From: Utricularia gibba | Taxonomy: Eukaryota; Streptophyta; Magnoliopsida; Lamiales; Lentibulariaceae | Assembly: GCA_002189035.1 (NCBI GenBank) | Contig: CM007990.1 | Location: 1,984,001-2,048,000 of the forward strand | Direction of reading: 5' to 3' | Length of the DNA: 64,000 nt | In this document: piece after piece, positions 1 through 13,779 of the stretch | Layout of the letters: each line of letters starts with the position of its first letter | How positions within the stretch are numbered: the stretch's first letter is position 1 | Program-made: the position numbers and the translations under genes | Notes under the pieces: generated by a model | The model's database searches: none | Told to the model about the DNA's origin: nothing | What the model saw: only the letters and a program-made list of their open reading frames with translations

Positions 1-659
<659 letters not shown>

Positions 660-742
660 TGCTGTTGCCAAGAGAATTCAGCGATGCCACTGGTTTGTAT
701 TGCAATCAAATGGCTTATGGTTTTTGCATGGGGTTCATGCCA

Positions 743-749
743 ATTTATA
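743..749 (-). promoter_or_regulatory. TATA box of left peroxidase copy
   Basis: TATAAAT read on the minus strand, 84 bp upstream of the ATG, identical to 57113-57119 in the right copy. The spacing allows a short leader of about 50 bp. Inference from consensus and position only. Confidence 0.6.
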
Positions 750-1397
750 GGCACAAAAAGATACCTCGAGAGGATCCGCAAGTAACAGTTTCCGCGTAGA
801 CGATGAATTTTTTATCGTTGACGTGAAATGAGTAGGTGACCAATCTTCTGACCACGAAAACAAATGTCAAAAGCTGTCCGATTGCATCCCAAAGAGAAGG
901 GGGGAATTAGGCACCGGTTCCAGAGCAAGAAAGCTATCCAAAATTCAACCCACTCGTTCATATAAAAAACTTTCGGGGCAATGGTTGGCTCCACCACTCA
1001 ACTGTTACATTTGAAATGACGGGTTTGGTATAGAAACTGATTTCCATATGACTAAGAGCCAGATAAGGATCCCTTGACTCAACCAATCCCCCACCGACGT
1101 CCACGGGCCATCTCCAAAACCAGTTCAAAAAGTCGTGCAGAAATCACCCTCCAAAATCCTTTGCCGAACCTTGACGGATGGATTGAACGGAACAGAACAA
1201 CCGTGGGTTGATGAATCAAGAGTAGTGATGGGTCGACCACCAGGCACTCATACAAAGGCGTGGGCCGGGCATTTCTTAAGGCCATTGGACGGATCCGACA
1301 GTTGTATGTTGGTCATGAATCATTATGTAATTGATATATAATTGACACCAGCTATATTTCCCGGCCCATCACTGGGATGTTGATTCAGTCGTAATCG

Positions 1398-1462
1398 TTT
1401 TCACTTTTGCCATCAAACTTTTTTTGTTTCACTAAAATCATTAAATATATATGAACCGTTTC
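1398..1462. repeat. MULE terminal inverted repeat, inner 65 bp (3' side of the transposase)
   Basis: Pairs as reverse complement with 5862-5926. The same sequence is present at 56400-56464 in the right arm. The outermost GGG-type terminus expected by comparison with the other end is missing. Confidence 0.8.
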
Positions 1463-1971
1463 AATTTTAAATGATTCATAAAAATCGGTTTTTTATGTCA
1501 TTAGACCGGTAATAAGACCGGTTTAAATACAGTATATTCGATTTAGTAATAAATTTACGTTAAAACCCTTGAACATATGTCTGATTTTCATTAGTTCCAC
1601 CAAAGTTATTTTATTTCATTAAAACCAATTAATCATTTCACTAATGCCATTAAAATATCAAAATTGATTAATTTTTTACAAAATCAGAAAAGGTCAACTT
1701 TTAAAAAATATAATAACATGTTTTTCCTTTTATTTTTACCACATGGAACTTGAATTATAAGCTCAAAATTTTAAAAATAACATTGAATATGTCTAAAATT
1801 ACTTTTTATAATAAGCATTATATTAAATATTTTCCCAATGCAGCAAAATTTATCATTCAAATACCTTGAAATAAGAGTATGAGCAATCAAATAAAAAACA
1901 TACATATGACAATATAATTACCATTGTTACAAAAGTTAGTAAACAACATAAGTAATATTACAATCATATGT

Positions 1972-4900
1972 TTAATTAGTGTCATCTTTGGCATGGAAAA
2001 CATTCACTGAATTTTTCAAGTTTGAAAGTGTGATGAAATTTTGACCTCCTTTGATAATGATAGGTGCATTAACAGGTGTCATAGTTTGTGATATTTACAA
2101 AATAAAAAAAATTGGTTATGGAAAAACTTGAATTAGCATTAACATCAATAATTGTTACAAACCTGGAACATTGTTATACTTGAAGAGGTTCCCTTCTTTT
2201 TCTTATGTACCGGTTGTAATTTGGTCTGTAAAAAATGCAACCAAAAAAGTACTATCATCAATACTACTCATTCATTCAACATTATTTACTAAAGACAATT
2301 CTAATATAATTATGGTGACGATAGAGCATTTTCATCTTTATTTTAAAATCAAATGTTTCTGTTTTAGAGAATCTTTGAAAGTAATATAAAATGGAGAAAA
2401 AAGAAACTTCATGTAAATCACAAGTGTACACTAAACTTTGATATATTCTTTCAATTACTATTACACTTTAAATCTTTCAAGAAAATTTAACAACAATCAA
2501 ATATAAATCTCATTTTGATATTTTAACTCTAAATTTTCCTTTGTATAAACACCCAACTATACCTTTTCATGATGTCTTTTATTTCCTTCATTTTGAACCA
2601 TGCCTCCACCTCTTCCCCGTGTACTCAACATTTTGCATGGTCGTTTTACCTAATTATCAATATATATAATAAAATATACGTAAATACACGTATAAAAAAT
2701 ATAGATTAAATAATAACCTGATTTGTTTTCACTGTTGCACTTGGAATAACTTTAGACTCATTTTGAGTAATGATAAGAGGTTGTTGTGAAGAGTTATTCA
2801 CACAATTGTTGGCCTAAAAAATCATAGTATGACAAACATATTCAGATTTTAATGAAAATTTAGTTAAATTCGAAATTTACCATCACTTGAATTTCTTGTG
2901 TAATAGCACTTGGGATAATTGGGATAATCTCCGCAATGTGACTTGAATCAGCAACTATTAATTGAGACTTTGTTTTGCAACTTGAGATCTAATAACACAA
3001 AAAGGTTTATTACAAATATGATTGAGTAAAATTGATAAAAAAAAATATTATGAAACAATAGAATTTAATAAATACCTGCTTAGCTCTTTTTTGAACACTT
3101 TCAACTAGCTTTGTGCCTATATATTTGCAAGTCTAGGCATTATGATCACATTGTTTGCATATGCTACACTGATTATTCATCCTAATCATGCCAACAAGTC
3201 TATTGGTATTCTTCTGTGCAGGTGGTGGCTCATTTAGGTGCCTTTTTCGCAATTTTTTGGGACGACCTACCTTCCTCTCATATTTGGGTGGGATTGGGGA
3301 AGGAATATCAACTTTTGGCCAAAAAACTGAACTTGTTATTCCCATCACAACAAGAGTATAGCAACGGATATAAGTTTCAACAGTATAACACTCATGAATA
3401 TAGTTTTCAGGTTTTTCTTTCCTTGCCCACATTACGGCAACAGCATGCTTACATGGGATTCCCCTAAGTTCCCATTTTCTACAGCTACAAATTTTGGCTT
3501 CCATATCAACCGTGTGTTGCTCATATGGTCCCATTACTTGGTAATTATTTCTATCTGATTTCATGACAATCATGTCTCCTGCTTCCTCCATAATGTTATC
3601 AAACATTTTCCTTTTCCTTGGACAAATTACATCTGTCCATTTTTTTGAAGCATCCAAATTTGCAGCAACTCTTACCATTAAATAATTTCTAATTCCTTCT
3701 AATAAACCAATAATAGGTTTTTCTCTAACCTCAAGGATTGCAGTGTTGAAACATTCACAAGCATTATTAAGTAGAACATCACATTTATTGCTTGTTATGA
3801 AAAATGCTCTACTCCATTGTTGCGGAGGTCTCTTTAACAACCACTTATATGCCTCTAAATCCGTAGCTTTGATTTCTTCCATATGAGCTTGAAAAACCTC
3901 TCTTTTCATGGCTTTAGCTGCTGCCTATCACAAATTTTTCAATTTGATACCACCATGTCCAGCTAATTTCATGTTACTATGCAAGTGACGCACACAAAAT
4001 CTATTTTCCACATTAGGCAATAGATCATCAAATGCTTCTAACAAACCTTTCTGCTTATCAGAAATAAATGTCCATTCCTTCTCATCAACAATTTCCAAAT
4101 CCTCCTTCAAAAGTCTTAAAAATTATTTCCATGTGTATACATTTTCAATTTCAACAACTGAATATGCAATGGAAAATATTCCATTATTAGCATCTATCCC
4201 TACAGCTGTGAGTAATTGACCATTAAAACCTCCTTTCAAAAAACACCCATCGAATCCAACTACTTTCCTACACCCTGCCTTGAAATTATCTCTCAAAGCT
4301 GCCAAACAGATATACAAACTAACGAATTTTTGATCCTCTGGTTTTTTATCATCAGAGACTTTTAGATGTATGGTCGAATCTGGATTTGTTCTTCGTAATT
4401 TTGCACAATAACTTCGTATTAAGTTCCATTGCTCTGCTTCAGATTTATGTAACATTTCCATTGCCTTCTTACGTGTCCTAAAAGCCTTAGACTTGGAAAT
4501 ATCTGTTCAAAGTACCTTGACCATGTGTGCCCTAAATTCTTTTAATCCAATTGTTTGATTTTCTATAATTTTATGAATGAATTTTTTCGCAAGATAAGTA
4601 CTTAATTCCAAATTTTCTCTAGTTCTTGAACATCCATGATGATCAGAATTGTAACTTTTAACTGTCCAACATTTGTCATTCTTTGTCTTGGACACGTAAA
4701 TGTGCCATTCACATTCTAATGTTCTACATTTAGCTATAACTCTTGATTTATCAATTCTAAATACTAAGTCTTTTCCACGTAGAATTCCATGTGTCTGAAT
4801 TGCATATTTTGCTTCTTCATGACTACTAAATACCAATCCCTTTACTAAGTTTGGATCATCAGCATCACTCTTGGGATTATAAAGTGTATTCTTACTAATT

Positions 4901-5694
4901 TCATCATCACTTGATCCATTAATACTCACAAAATCATCTCCAGATTCAGCTGCATTCATACCTGCCTCCATGTTCAAGTTATCATGTGCAAGTTTTGCAG
5001 CAATGGTCCCATCATGTCCATCAAACTCAATATTGTGATTACCGTAGTTAGAAAACAGCTCTTCATTCTTCTGAAACTGATACATCTCACCAGTCCGAAA
5101 TTCTATATCATTATATTCTGAGTCAACATCAGCATTTACCTCATCATATATATTTTCATTTGAGATAATATTTGCATCTAAATCTGTCCACATTTGGTGA
5201 ACAACATCAACTTCTGCATTTTCTCGCAAGTTGGAGATATCATTTGAGAAATCATTTAGTAATCTCTCATTCACAGATTTACCAACTTCATCCATGGCTT
5301 CACATTCATCTACTATATCAATAAAAATTTCAACGGGTTCTAATTCAAGTAGACGTTGTTGTACATATTTGTAATCATTATCAACCAACAAATTATACAA
5401 AATTTCACTCACGTCTACCCATTTCATGAAAACTCTAATTTTTCCAAAAATCCCAAAATCTGAAACCAACCTAGTAAGCATATTATAAGTAAACTCAGAA
5501 ACATCAGACAATCCCACCAAATGCTGAATTCCATTAACGTAAAAATTCGATTTAAGATCTACTTTACCACCAACATGAAGTTTGAACATAAAAGCCTCGT
5601 TTTCAGTGGCTAATAACATACCCATTTCCTTCACTGAAGACCCTTGTCTCTTACATTTTGATTCCTCGGCATTCTCAGTGCAACTCTTCTTCAT
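1972..5694 (-). pseudogene. MULE (MuDR-type) transposase, disabled by stop codons
   Basis: Six exons can be read on the minus strand: 5694-3076, 2988-2881, 2813-2718, 2649-2563, 2225-2163 and a final part near 2083-1972 with no clear acceptor. All internal exons are multiples of three and phase 0. Exon 1 holds, in order, an acidic N-terminal region, a MuDR DNA-binding domain (about codons 290-390), and the DDE core with Asp motifs GFDGCFLKG and FISDKQKGL and an acidic helix in NNACECFN. A SWIM finger (CSCRKWELRGIPCKH) and a CCHC knuckle (CSIC...H...C) follow. The frame never shifts. It is broken by stops at 4507-4509 (TGA), 4123-4125 (TAA), 3928-3930 (TGA), 3925-3927 (TAG) and 3133-3135 (TAG, inside the zinc knuckle), so the protein cannot be made. 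Confidence 0.88.
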
Positions 5695-5861
5695 AGTTAA
5701 ATTAAAAAAATCTTTTGCAAAAGCAATGAAATGAGTGGTAAAAAAGAACAGAAAATATTGTTTATTTTTAAATAATAAATTGAGTTCTATATTGATTAAA
5801 ACGATCTAACCGCCGGTTTTGACAAATCGAATAAATCGGTTTTTTTAATATAATTAATAAT

Positions 5862-5961
5862 GAAACGGTTCATATATATTTAATGGATTTAGTGAAACAA
5901 AAAAAGTTTGATGTCAAAAGTGAAAATGTGTTATGTTTAATGGATTTTATGAAATTTTCCC
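5862..5961. repeat. MULE terminal inverted repeat with GGG terminus
   Basis: 5862-5926 pairs with 1398-1462; 5927-5961 is the additional outer part ending CCC, followed by a T tract. In the right peroxidase locus the flank homologous to 5962 onward resumes exactly at this terminus, which supports 5961 as the true element end. Confidence 0.75.
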
Positions 5962-7017
5962 TTTTTTTTTTCTGAAAAAAGTTTGAGGAATTCGATAAAA
6001 GAGAGTATACTTTTTGGGAAACGTAGTTATTGAAAAATAATAAAAAAAATTATGGACAGACAGTTGGACACCCCCATTGAGCAGGTACGGAAAACTCCAA
6101 TAGCTTCTGCGGGACCCACAAGAGCGGATCGTTCCTTCTAATCTCGCATTTGATCGGGAGTTTGTCAGTTTTTTATTTTTCTGCTCACAATTTCAATTCC
6201 ATTAGTAAATTTCCTTACTGTGTTAAATATCCATCTTTCAAAAATTAATTTTTATTTTATTTTATTTTATTCATTTTTTAAAAATAAAAAGCATATAAAT
6301 CCATTTTATCTACATGAATATTGATAAATTTTGTTTTCTATTTTATTATATAAATTTTATAAATGATGTGAAAAATATTAATTTATATTAAATATATGTT
6401 AATAAAGCGTAAAAATAGTTATAAAAATTTAAAAATATAATTAATTTTTTAAATTGGTTTTTTAAATAAAAAGTATTTTTAAAAACAATCTAAAATCATA
6501 TATCATTTTTCATTACTCGAATTTTCTGGTAAAATAGAAACTTATATTGACCATATTTAATTATATTGAATACTGAGTGTATATTTATATTTATTCATAA
6601 TAAATATTTTTTTAAAATTTATTTAATCATAAATTATATTTAATTACATATTTATTGATGATACATACAATCATTTTAAAAAAATGCATATGCATTAATT
6701 TTAATTTTTATGTATTCATTTACTAAGTATTTATATATTTTATCTATATGATATAATGATGGATACATTAAAGCCTAATTAAAGCTCATGTTTTATGGGA
6801 TGATTAGTTTGCTTGATTCAAAATGCATCTAATCATCAAATGACACAATTAATAGTTAGTAGTCATTTGAGTTATACGTTTTATTTTGATTGAATAAGTA
6901 TATTTTTAATTTTTAATTTATATTATATTTTCATTTGATTTAAATAATATATAATATTTAAACATTTTCCTTATGATAATGTTATAGTAGATATGTCACA
7001 AATCAAATCCAAAATGC
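5962..7017. other. AT-rich spacer; 5962-6150 is a diverged copy of 54774-54934
   Basis: The first 190 bp align, with many substitutions and a small indel, to the reverse complement of 54774-54934; the shared landmark is an ATTCGATAAAAGAGAG-like block. The rest is AT-rich with short T/A runs and no gene I recognise. Confidence 0.6.
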
Positions 7018-7028
7018 AGTATTTTATA

Positions 7029-7759
7029 AACTATATTTTCGGAAATGGTATATCGCCAATTTATTTTTAAAATAGCTGATATATTAAAAAATGTAAATAC
7101 AAAAATAAATGTATACATATAAAAATGTATAATTTTGATTTAATTATGAGTCATATTATTAAACAAATTCAAAAACACAATACATAATTTATTTAATAAC
7201 ATTTCTAAATTAAATTAAATTTTATAAAAAAATAATTTGTAATTAAAAGAAATCGAACTAGTGACCATCTAATTTGAAAACAAAAATGTGAGAAATTAAG
7301 CTATGAATATGAGTTATATATAATCCACACTAGTGCGCTGCACATGAAACGTGCATTATGCATAAATAACACCCATATTATAAGAAAAATATCACACGAA
7401 TGTGGATTATATAGATAACTCATGCCCATAACATACATGGATATTGGATACACATGGGCTAGCTTGTGCATGAACCATACCTATAGCATAATTGGTCATA
7501 TTTTTATTTTCAAACTAAATGGTCATAAGTTCGATTTCTTTTCATTAGAAATTATGTTTTTTTACAAAATTCAATTTAATCTAAAAATGGTATTAGATAA
7601 ATTACGTATTATGTTTTTTAATATTTTTAATAATATGATTTATAATGAAAATAAAAATTATATATATATATATACATTTATATTATTTATATTTATGAAT
7701 ATAATAGCTATTTTTACGATACAAAATATAATATCATATATTATGAATAAGAAACTATG
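7029..7759. mobile_element. Foldback (long inverted repeat) element, about 730 bp
   Basis: Arms of about 220 bp (roughly 7066-7289 and 7499-7712) are reverse complements at moderate identity. Shared blocks include AAATCGAACT.GTGACCAT and its partner ATGGTCATAAGTTCGATTT. The approximately 210-bp loop holds a second inverted pair (near 7303-7335 and 7397-7430) around ATAATCCACA. A possible target duplication AGTATTTTATA occurs at 7018-7028 and 7760-7770, a length compatible with MULE-type insertion. There is no coding capacity; the open frame at 7422-7760 is a by-product of AT-rich arm sequence. Confidence 0.65.
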
Positions 7760-7770
7760 AGTATTTTATA

Positions 7771-9734
7771 GATATCATGAAATTTATTTTTTAATGATTA
7801 TATATGAATTTCAATTAATTTATGAAATGTGATTTTATTTGAAAGTTGGTGTCCATAATATGAGCATGAAACCTTACACATTTATACATCACTTTTCGTT
7901 GCATATACAAAAACTCTTCTTATCAATGTCGTTGCACTCACTAAAGCCCGGAGTTTTTTGGCTTTGATTGGTATTCTTTCAACTTACATTTTTTTTTGAA
8001 AGATATTTTATGTACTTGTTATAGAAAGCATTTTATCTTAAAAAATATTTTTTCTTATAGTTATTTTATTAGATTTTGTTATTTTTTATATACATTTACT
8101 TGGAATTGAATTATAGATATGTATGTTTCATCGTTAATATCTTGTTAATTTTGTTATTTTTTCATTTGGTCATTTTTAGTATTTAATTCTTATTGTGTAC
8201 CTTATATTGATTAAGAAATGAATAAAGTTCGTGTTAAATATTTCATCCCAACTGATTGTCTTACATTTCATGCTCTGAAAACATACCCCTTGATGCAAAT
8301 CCCCTTGATAAATATTCTAATGCTTGACTTGCGTTTCGTAAAATATTTGATGTTGGTCTTAGGTTACCTATTTATTCCTTCGCCTTTGATGTACTTATTT
8401 GAGGTTGCCTATTGGGTTTTTAGCAGTATTTTCTTATACTATTATTTTAGTATTCTATCAAAACCTACCTAGAACTATGGTACAATGGAATAAACTTCTT
8501 TTATGAATTGTACCACCTAAGTGTTTTGCAATCTCAAGGCATTATCCATTGATATATCTTAAGGATGACGTTATAACAAATGTTTTCTACTATGAATTTT
8601 AAGTAGTTTTTAGATTAAGGATTCTTATTGATTTTAGAGATGAGGAGAGTACAATAGGAGCTAAGGAAAGGTATGAGGGATGACAACCCTTTGAGGCCCC
8701 CATAAATGAAAGCACCTATCAGGAGTGCACCTTCAAGAAGAAGCGACCTAAAGGAGAGGGCTCATCTAGCAATCCGGAAAAGGGAAGGCCAAGATTATCA
8801 AAGAGTTCCTCATTGACTCGATCAAGGCAACACAAGAGCATCCATACCATAAGGATATCAATTTCATGGAATTGACCAAGAAAGTATGAGTTACCTTTCT
8901 CCTCAATTATTTTTAATGTGTATATTTCAACCATGTTCTCAAGTTTTCTACATTGCACTTTGGAGTTGTGACACCCTTATGTGTAGTTGAGACTATATTG
9001 TTTACTTATTACAGTTAGACTATATCATATGTATAAACCATAATGAGTGGGTAGAGACTCAATACTCCTCAATGCTCGGAAGCCACAATGTTGCTTAACT
9101 TTGGAGATCAAAAGACATGTTGCTTACAAATGTTAGCAATAACATTTGTGATTATCCTAATTACAAATGTTATTGCTAACATGTTAGCAATAACCACCTT
9201 GCAAACTTCATCTAATTAAGGAAGCCTTTGTGCTGATTATCCTAAAAGGTCAAAAGGTACACACGTTTGAAAACATGGACCTTGCTTGATCATCTTTGCA
9301 ATGCATTCCAATGGCTTTAGTGCCACACCCCATAACCCACCATACCATCAACTTAAGGAAGTTCTATTGTTACTTGAGAGATCAAAGATTTTGCAATCTC
9401 TTGAAGCAGGGAATCACATAGCATTCAAATAATAAAAAGCACCACTATTGTTTAGCTCAAAAAGTAAGAAAGCAAAAATATGCAAGTTATAGATATTTAC
9501 CAAATAGCTCATCTTTAGAGATAAAAGGTTAGGATCATGACCCGACAACCTCATATCCATATTGAAGCCTCTTTTTTTCTTATATTGATACACTAAAGGC
9601 TCAAATAAATGAATTTATGATTTTTTTTTGATCGGTTCTTTTATTTCTAAAAGGCATTCATCGCATTACACTGATATATGCAATATTCTCTATACTATGC
9701 TATACACCAGGGGTCAAGAGCCCTTGTATCTATC
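7771..9734. other. Intergenic, no recognisable gene
   Basis: AT-rich DNA. Short open frames at 8218-8472 (+) and 8719-8958 (-) resemble nothing I know. Positions 8640-8900 have a more balanced base composition and could be a transposon remnant, but I see no diagnostic motif. A hairpin lies at 9129-9195. Confidence 0.4.
9129..9195. repeat. Compact hairpin plus a third copy of its arm
   Basis: ACAAATGTTAGCAATAACAT is followed after about 17 bp by its near-perfect reverse complement ATGTTATTGCTAACAT. A further direct copy of the TGTTAGCAATAAC core follows at once. No promoter or RNA gene context is visible. Confidence 0.6.
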
Positions 9735-10705
9735 ATCTCAAGCTATGTGATATATGTAAAACACAAAGTGTGTAGTATGGGTATTCAAACATAGGGAGTT
9801 GTTTTTTAATGAAAGGTAAAATTACATCGAATACAACTAAAATGGTTTTGTAAAGTAAAATGTGCAAGAAATATAAATGATGAAGCTTGAGTAAAGAAAT
9901 AAGAAGATTGTAAAAAAACAATAGAAATAAAATTAAATAATGAACCTTAAATGAAGAGAATATTACTGGAATTGGAATTCTACCCAATCATGTTCATCGC
10001 GTTTCCACTCTTCTCTAATATTTTTGAGTATTTGGTTATGGAAGTAAAGAATTGTCTACTCTCCCTTACGCTCTCCTACAAAAAGACATGGAAATAGCCC
10101 AATGTTCTTCCTTCTTAGACGAACATAAAGATAGGAGGCCCTACCATCGTATACTCTAACTTAAAGAGTATCCTAACAAGAAGTTTCTAGTCACAAATGG
10201 CCATACAAACTAAGGAAAATGGAAGTATACTCTAGAGAGAAATTAGAGGAAAAATCCACAAGAGAGATAAATTAAATCTAAAACTAAAATTGGAACTCAA
10301 TGTTGAATGTCTGAACTGAACTTTTTCTGAGTTCTATTATGAATTGGAGTGACTTGCAAGAAAGCTCCTACTCTGACACTAGTACGCTAATGATTTCATT
10401 TGTCAAAAACTCCTGTGTACCGCACATCAAGGCTCATCATTAGGCATTGCAATCTTCCAGAAATCAAGGAAATGTGAGTTCGGGAACATACATTTTGTTG
10501 CCATTTGCTTTTTCCTATCTCTCACTTCCTACCATGCATTCGCTTTTATTAAAATTTAAACAAAACTAGCAAAAATATTAGATGAAATACAATATTTAGG
10601 ATAATTACCTTAATTTAGATAAAAACATAAATCTTATATTAAAACTCCTAACTAAGCAAATTTAATTACATTTAGACATAAAAATAACATAAAAATAATG
10701 AGAAA
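9735..10705. repeat. Dispersed repeat R, copy 1
   Basis: Shares ordered blocks with 32697-34020: the AACATAGGGAG-like start, the ATGTTCATCGCGTTTCCACTCTTCTC block, CTCCCTTACGCTCTCCTAC, GACGAACAT, the GTTGAATGTCTGAACTGAAC block, GCACATCAAGGCTCATCATTAGG, and the AT-rich tail ending GAGAAAATGAC. No protein is recognised. It abuts the LINE remnant at 10796. Confidence 0.7.
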
Positions 10706-10795
10706 ATGACTATTAACACCAATGGAACACCCTATTTACTGTGCAAGTTGTGCAATACTATCTTGATCAATGTTGATGTCGCATAGTCCAAATTT

Positions 10796-13560
10796 ATGCA
10801 TATTTACCTTGAGGTCAGAAATATCTTCAAACAGATGTATAACCTATTACATCATGGAGGTATTCTCTACATCCCATATGCCACAAAGTATAGAAACGAG
10901 CATAGAGATTGTCTGCTGCTCTCCAATAATGAGAGCTCCATGATGAGAGCTTCATCAATAATCTGCCTACCTTTTATAAAAGTTGTCTACTACTCTCCAA
11001 TAATTTCTCCCAATATCATCCTCAATCGGTTTAAGAGAATCTTGGAAATGATCTTTGCTTGCATGCTCATCAAGGTAATAGGGCGAAAATCTCTCAGTGT
11101 TTGAGGATTCAGCTTCTTGACGATTAAGTTGATGAAAGTTTAGTTAGAGTCTTTCAGAATGCAATTTTTTTGCTCAAAGTCTTTAACAAAGCCCATAATG
11201 TCATCCTTCATGATAGGTCATTGGCATTTAATGAGGGCAAAGGTAAACCCATCAGGCCCCGGTGACTTGTCATTGCCTCACAAATTTATCACTGCCCACA
11301 TTTCAGATTCTAAAAAGTTTCTATCGAGCCATGTTCGTGAACTTTCAGATAGTTGCTTCACCTCCCAAAAACAAAAATTTGGGGCATGGTAATTATAAGC
11401 TTTATATTCCTTGTTAGAAGAGTCAAAAGTAGCAACCTTTATGGATGTCAGATTAGTCTCTCAAGCTCCGTTGATCATTAGTCCTCTCATTCTCTGCAAT
11501 CCTTTCTTCTTCGACATTAAACTATGAAAAAACCTACTATTTTCATCCCCCTCTAGTATCCACTTTCCTTTAAAACATTATCTATCTATCTATCTTTTCA
11601 TATCGTTTAGTCTTCATAATTCTCTTTGAAGCTTTTCTGGATCCCTTTTTTCAGAAGCTATAAGGTCCATCATCTCCGCCTTTCTCTTCAAATTATCAAT
11701 TCTCACAGTGGTCTCTTTGATCTTTGTGTCCATAAAACTGAAAAATTATTTATTCCATAATTTTAGTTTGCCTTTGATAAGCTTTAATTTTACTTTAGCA
11801 CATGAGTAGTTGTTCCACAAAGACATATATGTTGCCATTCAAAAAGCTCTAAAACCTGGGTGATTCAGCCAAGAATTAAAAACTCTAAAAGGGTAGGTTT
11901 GAAGTCCCGATGATCCCATTCCAGTATAATCGGCCTATGGCCAGAAATACCTTGCTCAAGCCCTATGAGAACGAATTGTTTCTGATTCCCTATTTTCTCA
12001 AACTTGATCAATGCCCTATCAATCCTACTAATTTAGATCCGTCGTGGTTAGACCATGTAAATTTCCCCCTATTTAGTGCTAGATCAGTAAAAGAAGAGTT
12101 TTGCACAAATTCGCACAAATGTTTTATTTCTCTTAGATTTCCATTATAGCCTCTCCTCTCTAACTCCTTAGCAACTACATTAAAATCCCCCATCCAGATA
12201 ATATTACCACCACACTTCTCACCTAGTATGTTGAGACTGTCCCATACATCTAATTTGTCCTATCTTCCGGTGGACATGTATACATTAACAATGAACATGT
12301 TCAAGTTCCTTGGGATATATGTGTCAGTATTGCCGATGAATCCACTTCCTTCCAAATATTTGGTGCTATTGTAGCTTCCAAGATCCCCATATAATAGTTC
12401 TTCCCCCTGCCTTACCTACTGCATCAGATGATACACACTAGCAATCTCTGTTCCCCCAACTTATTTTGCATTTCAGCTCTGAGTTAGAATCAATCTCTCT
12501 ACTCATAAGTTTCCTGAGGCTGAATTGTTTCATGTATTGATTAAACCCCATATATTATAACTAATAATCTTCATAAGAGACTAAAAAAACATGTGACTAA
12601 TGGAGTTTATCCATAATATGAAACACATGGCAGGTAAATCTAATTGTTTTCCTGCAGAATTATGCCCAACTACTTGCCAAGCAAGATCTGGGCTTGCCGA
12701 TTTTCAGAAGAGGTAATCTTTAGATTGTCCTTGTACTCTTCAATCTCACTCCTACCCCCTACTATATTTAGAGCCATACTGTCCTTTTTCCGGATAGATT
12801 TACTAGTGGGATTCTTCCTCTTCCAAATAGGGCTATCCTTTCTCATTTTTAAAAAATAACTATGCTGGCTTCCTTGAGTCACTAAGTTGTTTGATCTCTA
12901 AAATTCCTTTACCTTTCCAGGTATACTTTGCACTTTGAAATGCTCTCACCCTTGCCATGAAAGCTGCAAATGTCTCATTTTTCTTCAAATTTATTGAAAA
13001 ATTAGGCCCCAGTGTACTCTTAGATCTGCTAACTGATGCCCTCATTTTGTAGGACCCAAACCAGGTATCTTTGATAACATTCAACAGCTGCAAATGCTCT
13101 CACTCGTGTGAACCTAACAAACCCATATCTTCTTCTATATTTATCCCTTGCCGTTGGAATATATATGTCGACAAGATTGCCCAAAGGACGGAGTGCTTTC
13201 CATATATGAGAGTCTTCCAAGTCTTTTGGAATATTGTGAAAAAAATACTCTTGGTCTTCAGATCTGAAAGCCTCTGGTCATTTAAAGATTTTTGAAATGA
13301 TTCATTAAAGACTCTCAAATCGGATTCTCTTTTCTTGAAATTCATGAAAAGTTCTCTGACAATTTGGAGGTTTCTTCACTCCTTGGACTTTTGGTGAGTG
13401 TTGATTGTACCTCCCGAACTCCACCCATTTTTCACCTATGACCATTTTGGTGTGGACCTATAGTGATCCACCCTTTAGCATCCATTTCATCTCTAGGACC
13501 AAATAAAGTTCCATTTTGTTGCTGTCTGCCGATCATCATAGCTACTACCGGAAACTAGTT
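10796..13560 (-). pseudogene. Decayed LINE (L1-type) retrotransposon
   Basis: Reading the minus strand from 13560 downward: an ORF1-like RNA-recognition segment at 13220-13029 (DKYRRRYGFVRFTRVRA), then an endonuclease segment at 12193-12008 (MGDFNVV...ERRGYNGN...FTWSN), then reverse-transcriptase signatures at 11260-10900 (GPDGFTFALIK; NPQTLRDFRPITLMS; KIISKILLNRL; IIDEALMMEL). This order (ORF1, endonuclease, RT) is that of plant L1 LINEs. Many stops and frame changes interrupt it. The 3' part of RT, any poly(A) tail and target duplications are not visible; copy 1 of repeat R lies where the rest of RT should be. Confidence 0.8.
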
Positions 13561-13779
13561 GTGAAGTGTGCCGAAGGTTTGAGAAATTTAAAATCACCAT
13601 GACACATTTTCCAAGAGAGAAAAAATGATTCCAAGCCATTGTAGATTGATACACCTTAAGAAGCATGAATTTAGGGATTATAATTCCATATAATTCAAAC
13701 CATACTAGGGCCTATGGATAAATATCTTGCAAACTTCTCAATAAGTGGTTAGTGTCATCTATTCAATAAATTTTAAATA

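Larger units (their letters stand above)
1398..5961 (-). mobile_element. Mutator-like element (MULE), left copy, full coding region
   Basis: A 65-bp terminal inverted repeat pairs 1398-1462 with 5862-5926 (TTTTCACTTTTG...ATGAACCGTTTC with few mismatches). At the right side the element seems to extend to 5961, ending in the reverse complement of GGGAAAATTTCATAAAATCC, a typical MULE-style GGG terminus. The left side lacks the outer 35 bp or so, and its flank is peroxidase upstream DNA, so no target duplication can be confirmed. It encodes a minus-strand transposase. It lies between the peroxidase promoter and flanking DNA that is shared, in diverged form, with the right peroxidase locus; insertion therefore predates the duplication. 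Confidence 0.85.

Noticed and set aside
1340-1400. Target-site duplication for the left MULE
   Set aside because: The left side lacks the outer terminus, so no matching flank to the T run after 5961 can be defined.
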